From: Eubacterium sp.
GTDB lineage: Bacteria; Bacillota; Clostridia; Oscillospirales; Acutalibacteraceae
Length of the DNA stretch: 26,485 nucleotides
Assembly: GCA_029052085.1 (NCBI GenBank)
Contig: JAIDJS010000112.1
Location: 1-26,485, forward strand
Direction of reading: 5' to 3'
A program made the position numbers and the translations under genes. Under the pieces are notes generated by a model that worked only from the letters and a program-made list of their open reading frames with translations, had not been told where the DNA came from and did no database searches. Positions 12,301 to 24,300 of this stretch are shown here, piece after piece (the stretch's first letter is position 1; every line of letters begins with the position of its first letter).

Positions 12301-15300
12301 AGGCAATTATGATGAAGACGGAAACTACATTGATGATGCAATGTATCTTATTCATCAGAAGGAAGACGGTACGGTTAACAGATATACCTTTGCCGAGCTG
12401 GAAGATGCAGGCTATGAAATCAAGTTTGAAGAAAAAATTGATGAGAACGGCAGACAGCTGCTTATTCTTGAAGTTCTGACTCCGGGCGATTTTACGGATG
12501 ATGAAACGCCTAATTATCTTGATTATGTTGCAGGTAAGCATCTTCCGGGCTGGTTCAGCTACAATGATAAAATGGTTGTTGGATTCAAAACAACGATTCA
12601 TAATAATATGGAAGATGATTCCGATATTCTCAGCGGCGAAGATTTCTGGGATAATGAATATAAAGCAGACAGCTATGCAACATTGGAGGATATAGACGGC
12701 GAATATCTCAAACAGCAATATCCGGGCGAAGGCTTTGAAAAGCTCTCAGACCGTGACGAAAGTAAAATTGGATATGAGAGGGAATCCGCTGAAAATGAAG
12801 AAACCGGAATTGATATAGATTATGACGATGATCCTAACGAAAGATTTTCTCACGATGTATCAGCGGCTATAACGCTTCTTAAGCCTCATGCTGTTGTACG
12901 TTTGGATACTTCGGAGCAGAGAATTCCGATTATTAACCCTGATCTTACGGGCGGTTCTGTTCGCGTTGTTGAAGATCCAGCGGTTAAGGGTGCAACAAAA
13001 ATGACTCTCTATATTGACCGTGCGGAAAATGACGGTGCAAAAGTACCTGAATTTATTCTTGATTACAGAGTTCCGTTTAGAGGAACGTATGAGTCAACAA
13101 GAGATGAGGCTGCTGCTTCTGAGGATTCAGTTAAGGGTAATGTTTACGCTGTAGGTACAGGTGTTTGGGAAATACCTGAAACTGCCGGTGATGAAGAGTA
13201 CAGAGAAGCTCTTAAAAATCATCTTTCGGTAAAGGTTTATGGTCTTTACAGCGATAGTGATGACAGTTCCGAGCATGGAAAGCTTCCGTTTGAAGATAAT
13301 TCAGTTTATGAAAATGTAAACGATTATGGAAAGGGAAAATGGGTGGATCTTACAGCGGTGCATAACAGCTTAAGCGGTAATGCAGGACAAAGCGGTGTTC
13401 CGATTGATGAAAATACGATTCTGGATATTACAAGTATTTCAAATGCGTTCATCGGCAATTCAACTTTGGTTAACAGGCTGTATCAGATTCGTTTTGTAAT
13501 TTCATCTGATGATCCTGCTTATCTTGTTCCTCAGAATTTCAGTTTGGCAATTGATGCAGATCCTGATACTGACGGCGTTCAGAATATGGACGATATAGAT
13601 CCGGAGCATGAAAACCTGAATCCGCTTCCCGAATCCGTAGTTTCAAACGTAAAATTCCTTGAATCAGGAGAGCTTGATTTAGAAAACAGCAAGGTAGGCA
13701 ATGCGGCATTTGTTATTGCGGCAATGAGCCACCAGAATGCAACAAGACGCCATGTAAATCATTTTGTAAATGCCTGGGCTCGTTATGATGATGAGCAATA
13801 CGGCGCTATAGCAAACCGTTCCCGTGCCGGTTATTTCATAACCCGTGAAATGCCTGTTCTTGAGGTTGATTTGAAAGCAAAATATTTCAAACGTGCAAAG
13901 AATGATGAAACGGGTAAGTATGAATACAGCTGGAGCGATGATGTAATGATCAGTGACAGCAGTAAAATGCTGAAGTACACTGCATCAATAAAGAATCTTT
14001 CCGATGATGGTATTGCTGATACAAATCTCGGCGATGTTGAACAGGATGCTGCAACGGATGTTCAGATTTCAACCGTTCTTCCGTTTATTCAGAACATTGA
14101 TAAATCTGTTTCGGATGATGATCCGAATGAATATAAATTCTATAAGCAGGTTTCATATAACAGTGAAGAATGGCAGAATACCATTTCTCCGGATAATGTA
14201 TCTTCCGCTCAGCTTTATGCCGAGGATTCAAAATGGTGTTGGCATGTTGAAAATGAAGAGGGAGAATGGGTTTCAGTTCCTGAAATTACAAGCGTAACCC
14301 TCCAGATGTATGATAAGATTACCGATCTTACCAATACACTTCAAAGACGAGTTCTTACCTTTACCTCAGCAGGTATATTAAGACCGGGTCAAAGGTTGGT
14401 TGTTGACTTTATGGTTCCTGTTACAACGGATAACGGTGTAGGCAGCTCAAACCTGCTTTCCTGTAAAGCTTACGGCTTTAAACCGGGTGCATATATTCCG
14501 TATATTCCGTCAACAGATAACGGAACGGAAACCTACGCTTTTGAAATTGATAAGCGTGATGTCAACAATAATAATATGATGAATTCCGAAAATACCATTA
14601 CCAAAAACCTTGGCGGTATTTCCTTCAGTTCAACAAGAGTATTCAACAGAACAAAGGTTTCGTTCTCGGAATACGGAACAGGTCTTAACGTTTCGGGTAA
14701 TGACAGCTTAAGACCATCTGTAGTTCCTGAGGGTACTAAGTATTCCTTCATATCTTCTCTTGTAAATCCGGATACCTCTCCGGATGACGGAGGAAACAGA
14801 GGCTATGATCAGCCTATTATCTATGATGTTTTGCCTTATGAGGATGATATTTCCCTTATCAAGATTGACGATCAGGGCAATGTTGCTCAAAGAGGTACAA
14901 ACTGGAGAGGATATATCAGGCTTGATTCCATTTATGTTAAATCGGATAAAGCAGGCGTTGGAACCGAGGAATTGAAGGATGGCGTTAATGCAAATATCTG
15001 GATAGGTCCTTTCAACTATGACGCAAGAGGAAATATCATTGATATTCCTATGGAAAATCTTCCGAATGTTGATTTAACAAGTGATAAGGAATTCTTTAAA
15101 TCCATAAGAGGCGAGGGCTTATCTCAGGTTAACGAAAAGAAAAAATATTTTGTTCGCTTAAGAGATATACTTGCTCTTAAAAATAAGGATTCTGAAAGAT
15201 ACGATGAAATAGAGCGCCATGCACAGGCAATCTATGTTGAGCCTCTTGAGGATTATTATCTTGGCGGAAGTACAAAGCTTTCACTTTCATATGATATGAA

Positions 15301-18300
15301 AGCGCCTTTGAATATTCCGCTTTATACAGGTCTGGTTGACGAAGCAGATCCAGATCTTAAAATCAAGGTTCAGAATTTCGACTCTTGGAACAGCTTTGCT
15401 GCTCAGACAGGCGATGAGGTTGTAACGGAATCTGCCTATGCAGGTGTTTATCTCGCAACTCCGTCTGATAAGGGTTATATCGGTCATTATGTATGGCTTG
15501 ATGAAAACTATAATGCAGACTATACCGATGAAGGCGATTATATTAAGCAGGGCGGCAGATGGATTCTTGATAAGCCATCCAAGGATGTTGATTACGACGG
15601 AGAGATAGACGATCCGGGTATAAATAATGTTAAGGTTGAGCTTCTTTCGGAAAATGGATATCCTGTAAACCGCTTTGGTGAGCCTGTTGTTGATATTGAC
15701 GGCAAGTATTATCTTATTGATGAAGCTACCGGCGAGTTTGCTTATGACACAACCGGTAATCCTACCTTTACAACAGCCGGTCCGGTATCTTATACAACCG
15801 AAAAGGATGTTTACGGACATGATGGCTATTTCATCATTTCAAACATTACTCCCGGTAATTATAAGCTGAGATATACCTTCCCTGAAAACGGAAAGTATGA
15901 TGAATACGCTTTAACAACAAGATTTGTAGGTGTTACAAATACACCTGTTGAAGTGTACAGAAAAGGAGAAACACTTCCTGATCTCGGAAATAAGGGTGCA
16001 GGTGATGAGCCAAGCGATTGCGGCAAAGTAAATACTTTCGTTGTTCAGACTAAGGATTCAATCAGAATCGATGCGATAGGAAAAGACACAAGCAAGTATG
16101 AAGAATATGATGCTAAGATGACAACATATGATCTTGGTGTTGCTCCGTCCTTTAAATACGGCGGCTTCGCATTTATGGACAACGGAGAAAGAGTAGACGG
16201 CAAGGGCGGTACGGACGGCTATATTAATGATAACGAAGAGCGTATACCGGGTGTCAGTGTTCAGTTCTATGAAGTTAAAACCGATGAAAACGGCGAAGAA
16301 ACCTTCGGTCCTGCATATAATGCAGACGGTGAAGTAATCAAGGCTCTTATAACTGATGAAAACGGTCACTATGGTACAACTCTTTATCCGTACAGAAGCT
16401 ATATTGCAGTTGCCGATACATCTGAGTTAATCAGGCTTATAGAGCCATCTCCGGTTACAAGAAGTACGTATCCTTTAAGGTATGATAATGATAACGATTT
16501 AACGTATAACAAATCTGCCAAAGCAAATACCACTGCCGTTATGTCTGTTGTTCCGCAGAGAAGCGAATATCCTATGGGCGAATGTGTAAACGGACAGTAT
16601 GGTATTTATGACAGACTGAATCTCGGTTTTGTTGATGTCGGTATCGGTTCAATCGGTAAATATGTATTCCATGATGAAAACTACGATGGAGTACGTAATG
16701 AATCTGTTGATGAAGATGGATTGATTATTACTGAGCCGGGTGTTAACGGCGTTACATTAGTTCTTGAACAGTATTATCTTGACAGTGATAATAACTGGGT
16801 ATATGTTGATGATATAGATTCGCAGGAAAGCTATGGCTCTGCTTATACATTCATTGTTAAGGATACAACCTATATTGTTGACGGAGAAAGATATCTTTGC
16901 GGCTATAAGGTAAAGATGGATATGTCAACCGTTCCCGAGGGCTTTGTTCCTACAAAGTATCATATTAATAATGGAATTTCAGACAGTGATCTGCCTTTAA
17001 CAGGTACAGCGGATTCTGATTATCGTTATCTTAATGATAATCCTATTATTATAGCTGCACTTGCAGATGAGGATACCATTGATGAATACAAAATGGAGGC
17101 CTTCGGAAAAATATATAATGTAACACGTTCTCAAACTGTTCTGGATGTTGATGCTGGCTTAACAATTGATGAAAAAGCCGAAATCAGCGGACTTGTTTGG
17201 AACGATAAGAATTATGATGGATGTCAGAATTCTTATATTGATGAAAACGATGTTGAACTTGATGAAACAGGTGTTTCCGATGTTGAGCTTCAGCTTGTTC
17301 CGTATGTATATACAAATAATAAGTGGACGTTGCTTAATGCAGATGCTTTAACAGACCCTGCCGCTTATGATGCGTATATTCAGAAGGTTACAACAGATGA
17401 AAACGGCAATTATAAGTTTGAAAATGTTGAATCAACAGCTGTTATCAAAAACGGAAACAGCAGTGAGCATTGTATAGTCGGTTACAAGATTAAGGTTAAT
17501 ACCGATATTGAGAATATGAATCTCGGTGCAACCAAGTATCTTGCAAACGGCGGAACAGAGGACAGCCACCTTATCAGATATAACGATGGCGGCAAATATC
17601 TGAATCCTGAAAGTGAATATATTATCACAGCTAAGAAGATTGCAGATTCAGATGTTGATAAAGAATACGGCAAGGATGATGCGTATAATCAGAACACACT
17701 GCTTATTCATAATTCATTAGGCTATTATGATATAAATAAGGTTGTGAATTATGACAGCTTTGATGCAGGTTTAACAGAGTTTGACAGTAATTCCGTTTCA
17801 GGTCGTGTATGGATTGATGAAAACTATAACGGCTTGATGGATGAAGACGAAATCGGAATTGAAAATATTACAATAACATTAAAGCGTTATTATCTTGAAA
17901 AGGGCGGTGCAGGCTCTGAAGATGCTGCTTCATGGATTGAAGATGCTGATTATAACAACGAACTCCATACGGCTGTATCCGATGAAAACGGAGATTATTC
18001 CTTTGATAATCTTGCAACTCATGTTTATAAAAACGGCAAGTATTATCTTGCAGGCTACAAGCCTTTTGTAGCAGCGCATCCTGATAATGCGTTCTATGCT
18101 GCAACACTTTATCGTGTATCGTCTGAAGATGGATTAAGAAATAACGATCTTAAGAATTATTCCTTAACTGCTTCTGCCGAATATCTGATTGTTGCAGATA
18201 TGTGTGATAATAAAGAAGCAGATATTCCGACTGATGCTGTAAATGTAAGCAATGATGCAGTTCGTCTTAATGATTTATACTATGTTGTTAAGTATAAAGA

Positions 18301-21300
18301 TAAATTCTATGATCTTATTACTTCAAAGCCGGTTGGCGAAATTGATGCGGGTTATCATGAATATGACGAAGCAAAGATTTCCGGAAGAGTGTTTGATGAT
18401 ATCAATTATGATGGATATATAAACACGGATGAAGATACCGGAAAAGAAGACGGCTTTACGGAAGAGCTTAAGGAAGCTATACGCAATTCAAGATTTGATG
18501 AAATTATTGTAACGGCAACAGGTTACTATTATGATGGTAATGATAAGAGCTGGAAGCAATATCGTCCTAATGGGGAAGATAGTGAAGCAACATATACAGC
18601 TTCCGTATCCGCAGAAAGCGAAGACGGATTGTTTGAAATATCCGTTCCTACAAAATATACGGTAAACGGCCAGAACTATATGGCAGGCTTCAAGCTGAAA
18701 GTGAATATGATACCTCTTGATTATCATATAACAAAGCATATGGCAAACGGCGAGGATACAACGCAGAATGCGCTTCTTAAAGCAAGCTCATCCGAGTATC
18801 TTTTAACCAAAACAAATCCGAACCGTGAATATTCAGGCGAGTTAAAGGAAGAACTTGACGGTTATGTAATTGTTGCAAATCCGTCAGATAATGCTTCAAG
18901 CCCGAATATTATAAGAGGCTATGATATTGCGGACAGCCGAGATGTTGCGAATTATAATGTCGGCTATACAATAAGACAGAAAGCGGATATTGACGGTATC
19001 GCCTTTATTGATAACAATGATAATGGTATTTATGATTGGAAAAATGAAGATGGTACAACATATGATTCTGGCAAGCCTGATGAACCTTTAGCGGGTATTG
19101 AGGTTGGTATCAAGAGATATATCTGGGATGAAAAGACCGATGTATGGAATCTTGCACCAAATGAGGATGATCCGGATGCTGAGTATTATGCTACAACAGT
19201 AACGGGCGAAGACGGAAGATATACCTTCGCTGAGCTTCTTACTCATGAGCCAAGCGGCAGCTATAAAGATATTCCGCTTCTTTACGGTTATAAAATATGG
19301 CTTCTCAATATGCCGAATGATGATAACGGAGAAGAATTTGCCGCAACGTATTATCAGAAGAATAATGAATTGCTTGACAGTGCTCTGATAGCTTCAACAA
19401 ATCAGGTTATTAAGAGCAAAGAAAATGAATCATATGTAAACGGCGAGCATAAAGACGGATATATCATTATTGCCAATAAGATTGACGGTTCGTCGGCAGC
19501 TGAATTTTCAGATATTGTAGACGGATATGATACAACGCATGGTGTAAACAGAGACGGCTATAACCTTGGCTTTGCCGATTATGAAACCGGAAGCATAGAG
19601 GGTTCTGTTTTCGAGGATATGGACTATAACGGTATTATTGATGAAACGGATTCATCATTTAAGGATATCGAACTCGGAATTAAGAGATACAGCTATGTAA
19701 ACGGAAGCTGGAATTTGGATCAGGCGGATGATGAATATTATTCAACTGTAACAACAAGTGCAAACGGGCATTACAGCTTCAGAAACCTTCCGCTTTATAA
19801 AGAGGTTGATAATGTAAAATACCTTTATGGCTATGAGGTTTATGTTGTTGATGCACCTGAGGGCTTTGCTTTAACACGTTATCAGCAGAATAACGGAGAT
19901 AACGACAGTGCCCTTCTCCTGAACGGACAAATTATCAAATCTGATACTTCTCTTTATGAGATGCTGAAAGGTAAGCTTGTTTTAGGTAATAAAATAACAG
20001 ATCCGGAACAGACGATTGTTGATAAAAAATATATCGTTGACGGCTATGATATTGTTCGCTCTGTTCATCTCAAAGAATATAATGCCGGTTATAAAGCAGA
20101 GGAAAAGGGTACAATTACAGGCACTGTATTTGATGATAAGAATTATGACGGTGCTTTTGATGAAAATGACGGTATTCTGTCCGATGTTGAGGTTTCACTC
20201 AAACGTTTTGTATTCATAGACGGAAAGTGGATTGAGGATGAAGAATTTGAGGGCTATTCAGTATTAACCGATGAAAACGGAAAATACAGCTTTGAAGAGC
20301 TTGATACATATCTCTCAATTGATGGAAAAAATCATCTTTACGGCTATGAGGTATGGGTAACAGAGGCTCCTGATGATTATGCAATAACAAGATATCAGAA
20401 TGACAGCTATGTTCTTCTTAATGGTCAGATTATCAAGCCGGATACCGAGCTTTCTGAAATGCTTGACGGTAAAATGGTAGTTGCCGGTGCAGCAGATGAT
20501 ACCGCAGGCATTGATCCAAGCTATATTGTAGAAGGCTATAATACGGTTCTTTCCGCTGCTGTTGAAGAATATAATGCAGGTTATATTAAGGAGCAGAAAG
20601 GCACGATTACAGGCGTTGTATTTGATGATAAGAATTATGACGGTGTACTTGATGAAGACGAAGAACTGATGTCTGATGTAGGCATAACACTTAAACGCTT
20701 TATCTATAGAAACGGCGAATGGGAAGAGGATACCTTCTTTGAAACCATAACCGATGAAAACGGACATTATAGCTTTGAAGAGCTTGATACTTATGTAAGT
20801 GATGAGGATGCCAAGTATCTTTATGGCTATGAAGTATGGGTAACAGAGGCTCCTGATGGCTATGCAATAACAAGATATCAGAATGACAGTTATGTTCTTC
20901 TCAGCGGTCAGATTATTAAGCCGGATACCGAGCTTCCGGAAATGCTTGACGGTAAGATTGTTGTAGCTGAGCCTGCTGCTGATAAATCGGGTGTGGATGC
21001 AAGCTTCATTATTGAAAATTACAATGTAGTTCTTGCTGAAACTGTTTCAGAATATGATGCCGGTTATAAAGCATTGGAAAAGGGTACAATTACGGGCGTA
21101 GTATTCAGCGATAGTAACTATAACGGTTCAATTGATGAAAATGAAGCTATGCTTTCCGGCGTAGAAGTTACTCTTAAACGCTTTGTTTATGTAAATGATG
21201 AATGGCTTGAGGATGAATTATTTGAAGCTCCAATCGAAGTAACTGATAAAAACGGTAATTATACATTCAATAATCTTGACACTTATGTGGCTGATGAAGA

Positions 21301-24300
21301 TGCTAATTATCTCTATGGTTATGAGGTTTGGGTAACAGATACTCCTGACGGCTATGCAATAACAAGATATCAGAATGACAGTTATGTTCTTCTCAGCGGT
21401 CAGATTATCAAGCCGGATACCGAGCTTCCGGAAATGCTTGATGGTAAGATTGTTGTAGCTGAGCCTGCAGCTGATAAATCGGGTGTGGATGCAAGCTTCA
21501 TTATTGAAAACTATAATGTAGTTCTTGCAGAAACGATTTCCGAATATAATGCAGGCTATAAGGCAATCGAAAAAGGCTCCATTTCGGGCAAGGTATTTGA
21601 CGATAAGAATTATGACGGTAATTTGGATGACGAAGACGAACTTATGTCAGATATAGAGGTTACTCTTAAACGCTTTGTATTGGTAAAAGGCAAGTGGGAA
21701 GAGGATACCGAGTTTGATGTTAAATCCATAACAGATAAAAACGGAGCATACAGCTTTGAAAATCTTGATACTTATGTAAGCGATGAGAATACAAATTATC
21801 TCTATGGCTATGAAGTATGGGTAACAGGGGCTCCGGAACATTATGCAATAACAAGATATCAGAATGACAGCTATGTTCTGCTTAACGGTCAGATTATCAA
21901 GCCGGATACCAAGCTTCCGGAAATGCTTGATGGTAAGATTGTTGTGGCTGAGCCTGCTGCTGATAAATCGGGTGTGGATGCAAGCTTCATTATCGAAAAC
22001 TATAATGTAGTTCTTGCAGAAACGATTTCCGAATACAATGCAGGTTATAAGGCAATCGAAAAAGGCTCCATTTCGGGCAAGGTATTTGACGATAAGAATT
22101 ATGACGGTAATTTGGACGACGAAGACGAACTTATGTCGGATATTGAGGTTACTCTTAAACGCTTTGTATTGGTAAAAGGCAAGTGGGAAGAGGATACTGA
22201 ATTTGATGTTAAATCCGTAACAGATAAAAACGGGGCATACAGCTTTGAAAATCTTGACACCTATGTGGCTGATGAAGAGGCTGATTATCTCTATGGTTAT
22301 GAGGTTTGGGTAACAGGTGCTCCTGATGGTTATGCTGTAACGAAATATGTTAATGACAGCAGTCTTCTTGTAAACGGTCAGATTATCAAAGCCAATACAG
22401 AGTTACCGGAAATGCTTAACGGCAAGATTGTTGTTGCTGAGCCTGCAGCTGATAAATCAGGTGTGGATGCAAGCTTTATTATCTATAATTACAATGTTGT
22501 TCTTGCTGATGATATTTCAGATTACAACGGCGGTTATAAGATTCAGGAATTTGCTTCTATTTCAGGTAATGTATTTGATGATATGAATTATGACGGCATT
22601 ATTGATGAAGAAGATATGATGCTGCCGAATATTCAAATCGGTTTAAAACGCTTTGTTTATGAAAACGGCGAATGGATTTTGGCACAGAGTGAGGATGAAG
22701 AATTCTGCCAGACAGCTGATACAGACGAAAATGGTGGATATCGCTTTACAAATCTTGAAACCTATGTAAACGAAGATGGTGTAAATAAGCTGTATGGATA
22801 TGAGCTTTATGTAATCATAGAAAACAGATTTGCAACGAAATATCAGATGAACGGCGGCGAAAACGATAGTGCTCTTGTTGCTGAAACAAATCAGATTATC
22901 AAAAAGGATGCAAATCTTCCCGAAATGCTTGCAGGAAAGATAGTTCTTGCTAATCCTGTAAGTGATGAGGAAATCAGAAATACACCTTATATAATTGAAA
23001 ATTATGATATTGTTCAAAAATCAGATCTTGATCAGTATAATGCAGGTTTTGTTCCTGTAAGAGAATACAGTATCAGCGGCTATGTTTGGAATGATTCAAA
23101 CAGAGATGGTGTAATCAGCGAGGACGAACAGTTTATGAGCGATGTAAATGTAACTCTTGAACGTTTGTATCTCTTGGATGGAAAATGGTACGAACTTCCT
23201 CAGGAAGAGGATGATAATACAGAAGATGTAACAGATACTGACAAAAATGAAATTGCCGCTCAGAATGATGAAGCGGATGTGGATTCTGATGAAGAAAATC
23301 CGGATATCATTGCTACAGATAAAAACGGATATTATTCCTTCAATAATCTTCCGCTCTATACTGAGGTTGACGGAAACAAAGTAGTTTGCGGTTATAAAGT
23401 TAAGGTTGAAGAATTGCCAAATCTTTATGCAGTAACTGAATATCATAAAAATCAGTTGCCGGAAGCTGAAGAAGCAGAGAATGCTGATGATGCTGAAGAA
23501 AACGGATTGTTTGATAATGATTTGAATGATAAAACAGGCTATCTTGAAAATACCGAGGCACTCATTGTTCTTGCTGATGATGCAGATGAAGCAACGCAGC
23601 CAAGCTATAATATTGATGATTTCAATATTTCCTACGGCGAATCTGTTGAACATTTAGATGCCGGCCTTGTTCCGTTCGGTGCAGGCAGCATCGCAGGTGT
23701 TGTTTTTGAGGATGCAAATGAAAACGGTATTTACGATGACGGAGAGCTGATATTCGAGGGAGAAGCAGTTTATCTGGATTACTTTGTTGCTCCTGAAGCT
23801 GAAGAGGAAGGGGAAACCGATGTTTCCGCTGAGTCTGAAGGCAGCTTTGAAAGCTATCAGAATATGAAAGCTGAAACAGATGGAAACGGTTATTTCATAT
23901 TTGATAATCTTCCTGTTCTGGATGAAAATAATCAGCCGTATCAGTATAAGCTTCGTATGGGTAAGCCTGATGAAAGAAGCTTTACAAAAGCGTTTGCCTT
24001 TGAAATAATGGGCGAGGATAAGCTTAATATTCTTTCTCAGGATAATGAGGATGATGAGAAATTAGGCTCAACTCCTGTTATAACACTTGCTACTCCGAGA
24101 ACAGATAAAAACTTCTATAATCTTAAGTGGCAGCTTGATGGATATAATCATACAAATGCTTATCTTGCCCTTAGCGGTATTGCTGACGGCGAAAAGGTTT
24201 ACACCGGTACGGAAGATATCAATCCTTGGCTTATTGCAGTTCCTGCTTCAGCCTTCGGTTTGCTTATTCTTGTATTTATTGCAGTTAAAAACAGAAAAAG

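Larger units (their letters stand above)
380..15478 (+). other. N-terminal region of about 5,000 residues with DUF11-like beta-sandwich modules
   Basis: This region lacks the tight repeats of the C-terminal half. It recurrently shows a pattern of the type G-D-x-V-x-Y-x-(8)-N-x-(6-20)-D-x-P, which is typical of DUF11-like extracellular domains. Clear examples are at residue 251 (YLVYKITVRNTSEDP), 473 (GDEVEYYLGYFKNTSNVPA), 2282 (PDDYIEYQLTV), 2782 (RPGDTVWFKDTVQN), 3971 (YGDTLYYNVKVSNG), 4568 (SSKMLKYTASIKNLS) and 4823 (PEGTKYSFISSLVNP). DUF11 domains are known in wall-associated proteins and are thought to be structural. In this protein the region would be the distal, membrane-remote part and therefore the best candidate for ligand contact. 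Module borders are approximate because I matched them by eye. Confidence 0.6.
20114..22558 (+). repeat. Homogeneous core of the stalk array (domains 9-13)
   Basis: Five domains of 161-164 residues share the same plan with few gaps (period 483-492 nt). Domains 10-13 share an almost unchanged block around KIVVAEPAADKSGVDASFII. Flanking domains are longer and more diverged. This pattern is typical of recent internal duplication inside an older array, and copy number here may vary between strains. Confidence 0.85.
15479..24190 (+). repeat. Array of 16 SdrD B-like domains forming the stalk
   Basis: Domains start at 15479, 16157, 16652, 17183, 17795, 18377, 18989, 19595, 20114, 20606, 21089, 21581, 22070, 22559, 23072 and 23690. 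Lengths range from 161 to 226 residues, longer than the roughly 110 residues of staphylococcal SdrD B repeats. Each has the family pattern: an opening strand I-S/T-G-x-V-F/W, an acidic loop D-D-x-N-Y-D-G-x-x-D-E-x-E, a strand ending L-K-R-F/Y, a turn T-D-E-N-G-x-Y-S-F, and a closing Y-N-A-G-Y. The extra length lies between the YGYEV strand and the closing strand and includes Q-I-I-K-P-D-T-E-L-P-E-M-L in the later copies. The acidic loops suggest calcium-dependent rigidity, as known for SdrD. Domain 1 is closest to the classical form, with ITPGNYKLRY. Confidence 0.88.

Noticed and set aside
12203..12718. Long minus-strand open frames inside the giant gene (also 15287-15820, 23096-23653)
   Set aside because: They run opposite to a clearly coding frame, lack ribosome binding sites and recognisable domains, and follow from codon bias in the repeats.
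16991..17005. Internal LPLTG (residues 5578-5582), a canonical LPXTG pentapeptide
   Set aside because: It lies inside stalk domain 3, more than 2,400 residues from the C-terminus, with no hydrophobic span or basic tail after it. It aligns with ordinary repeat sequence in other domains, so it is probably coincidence.
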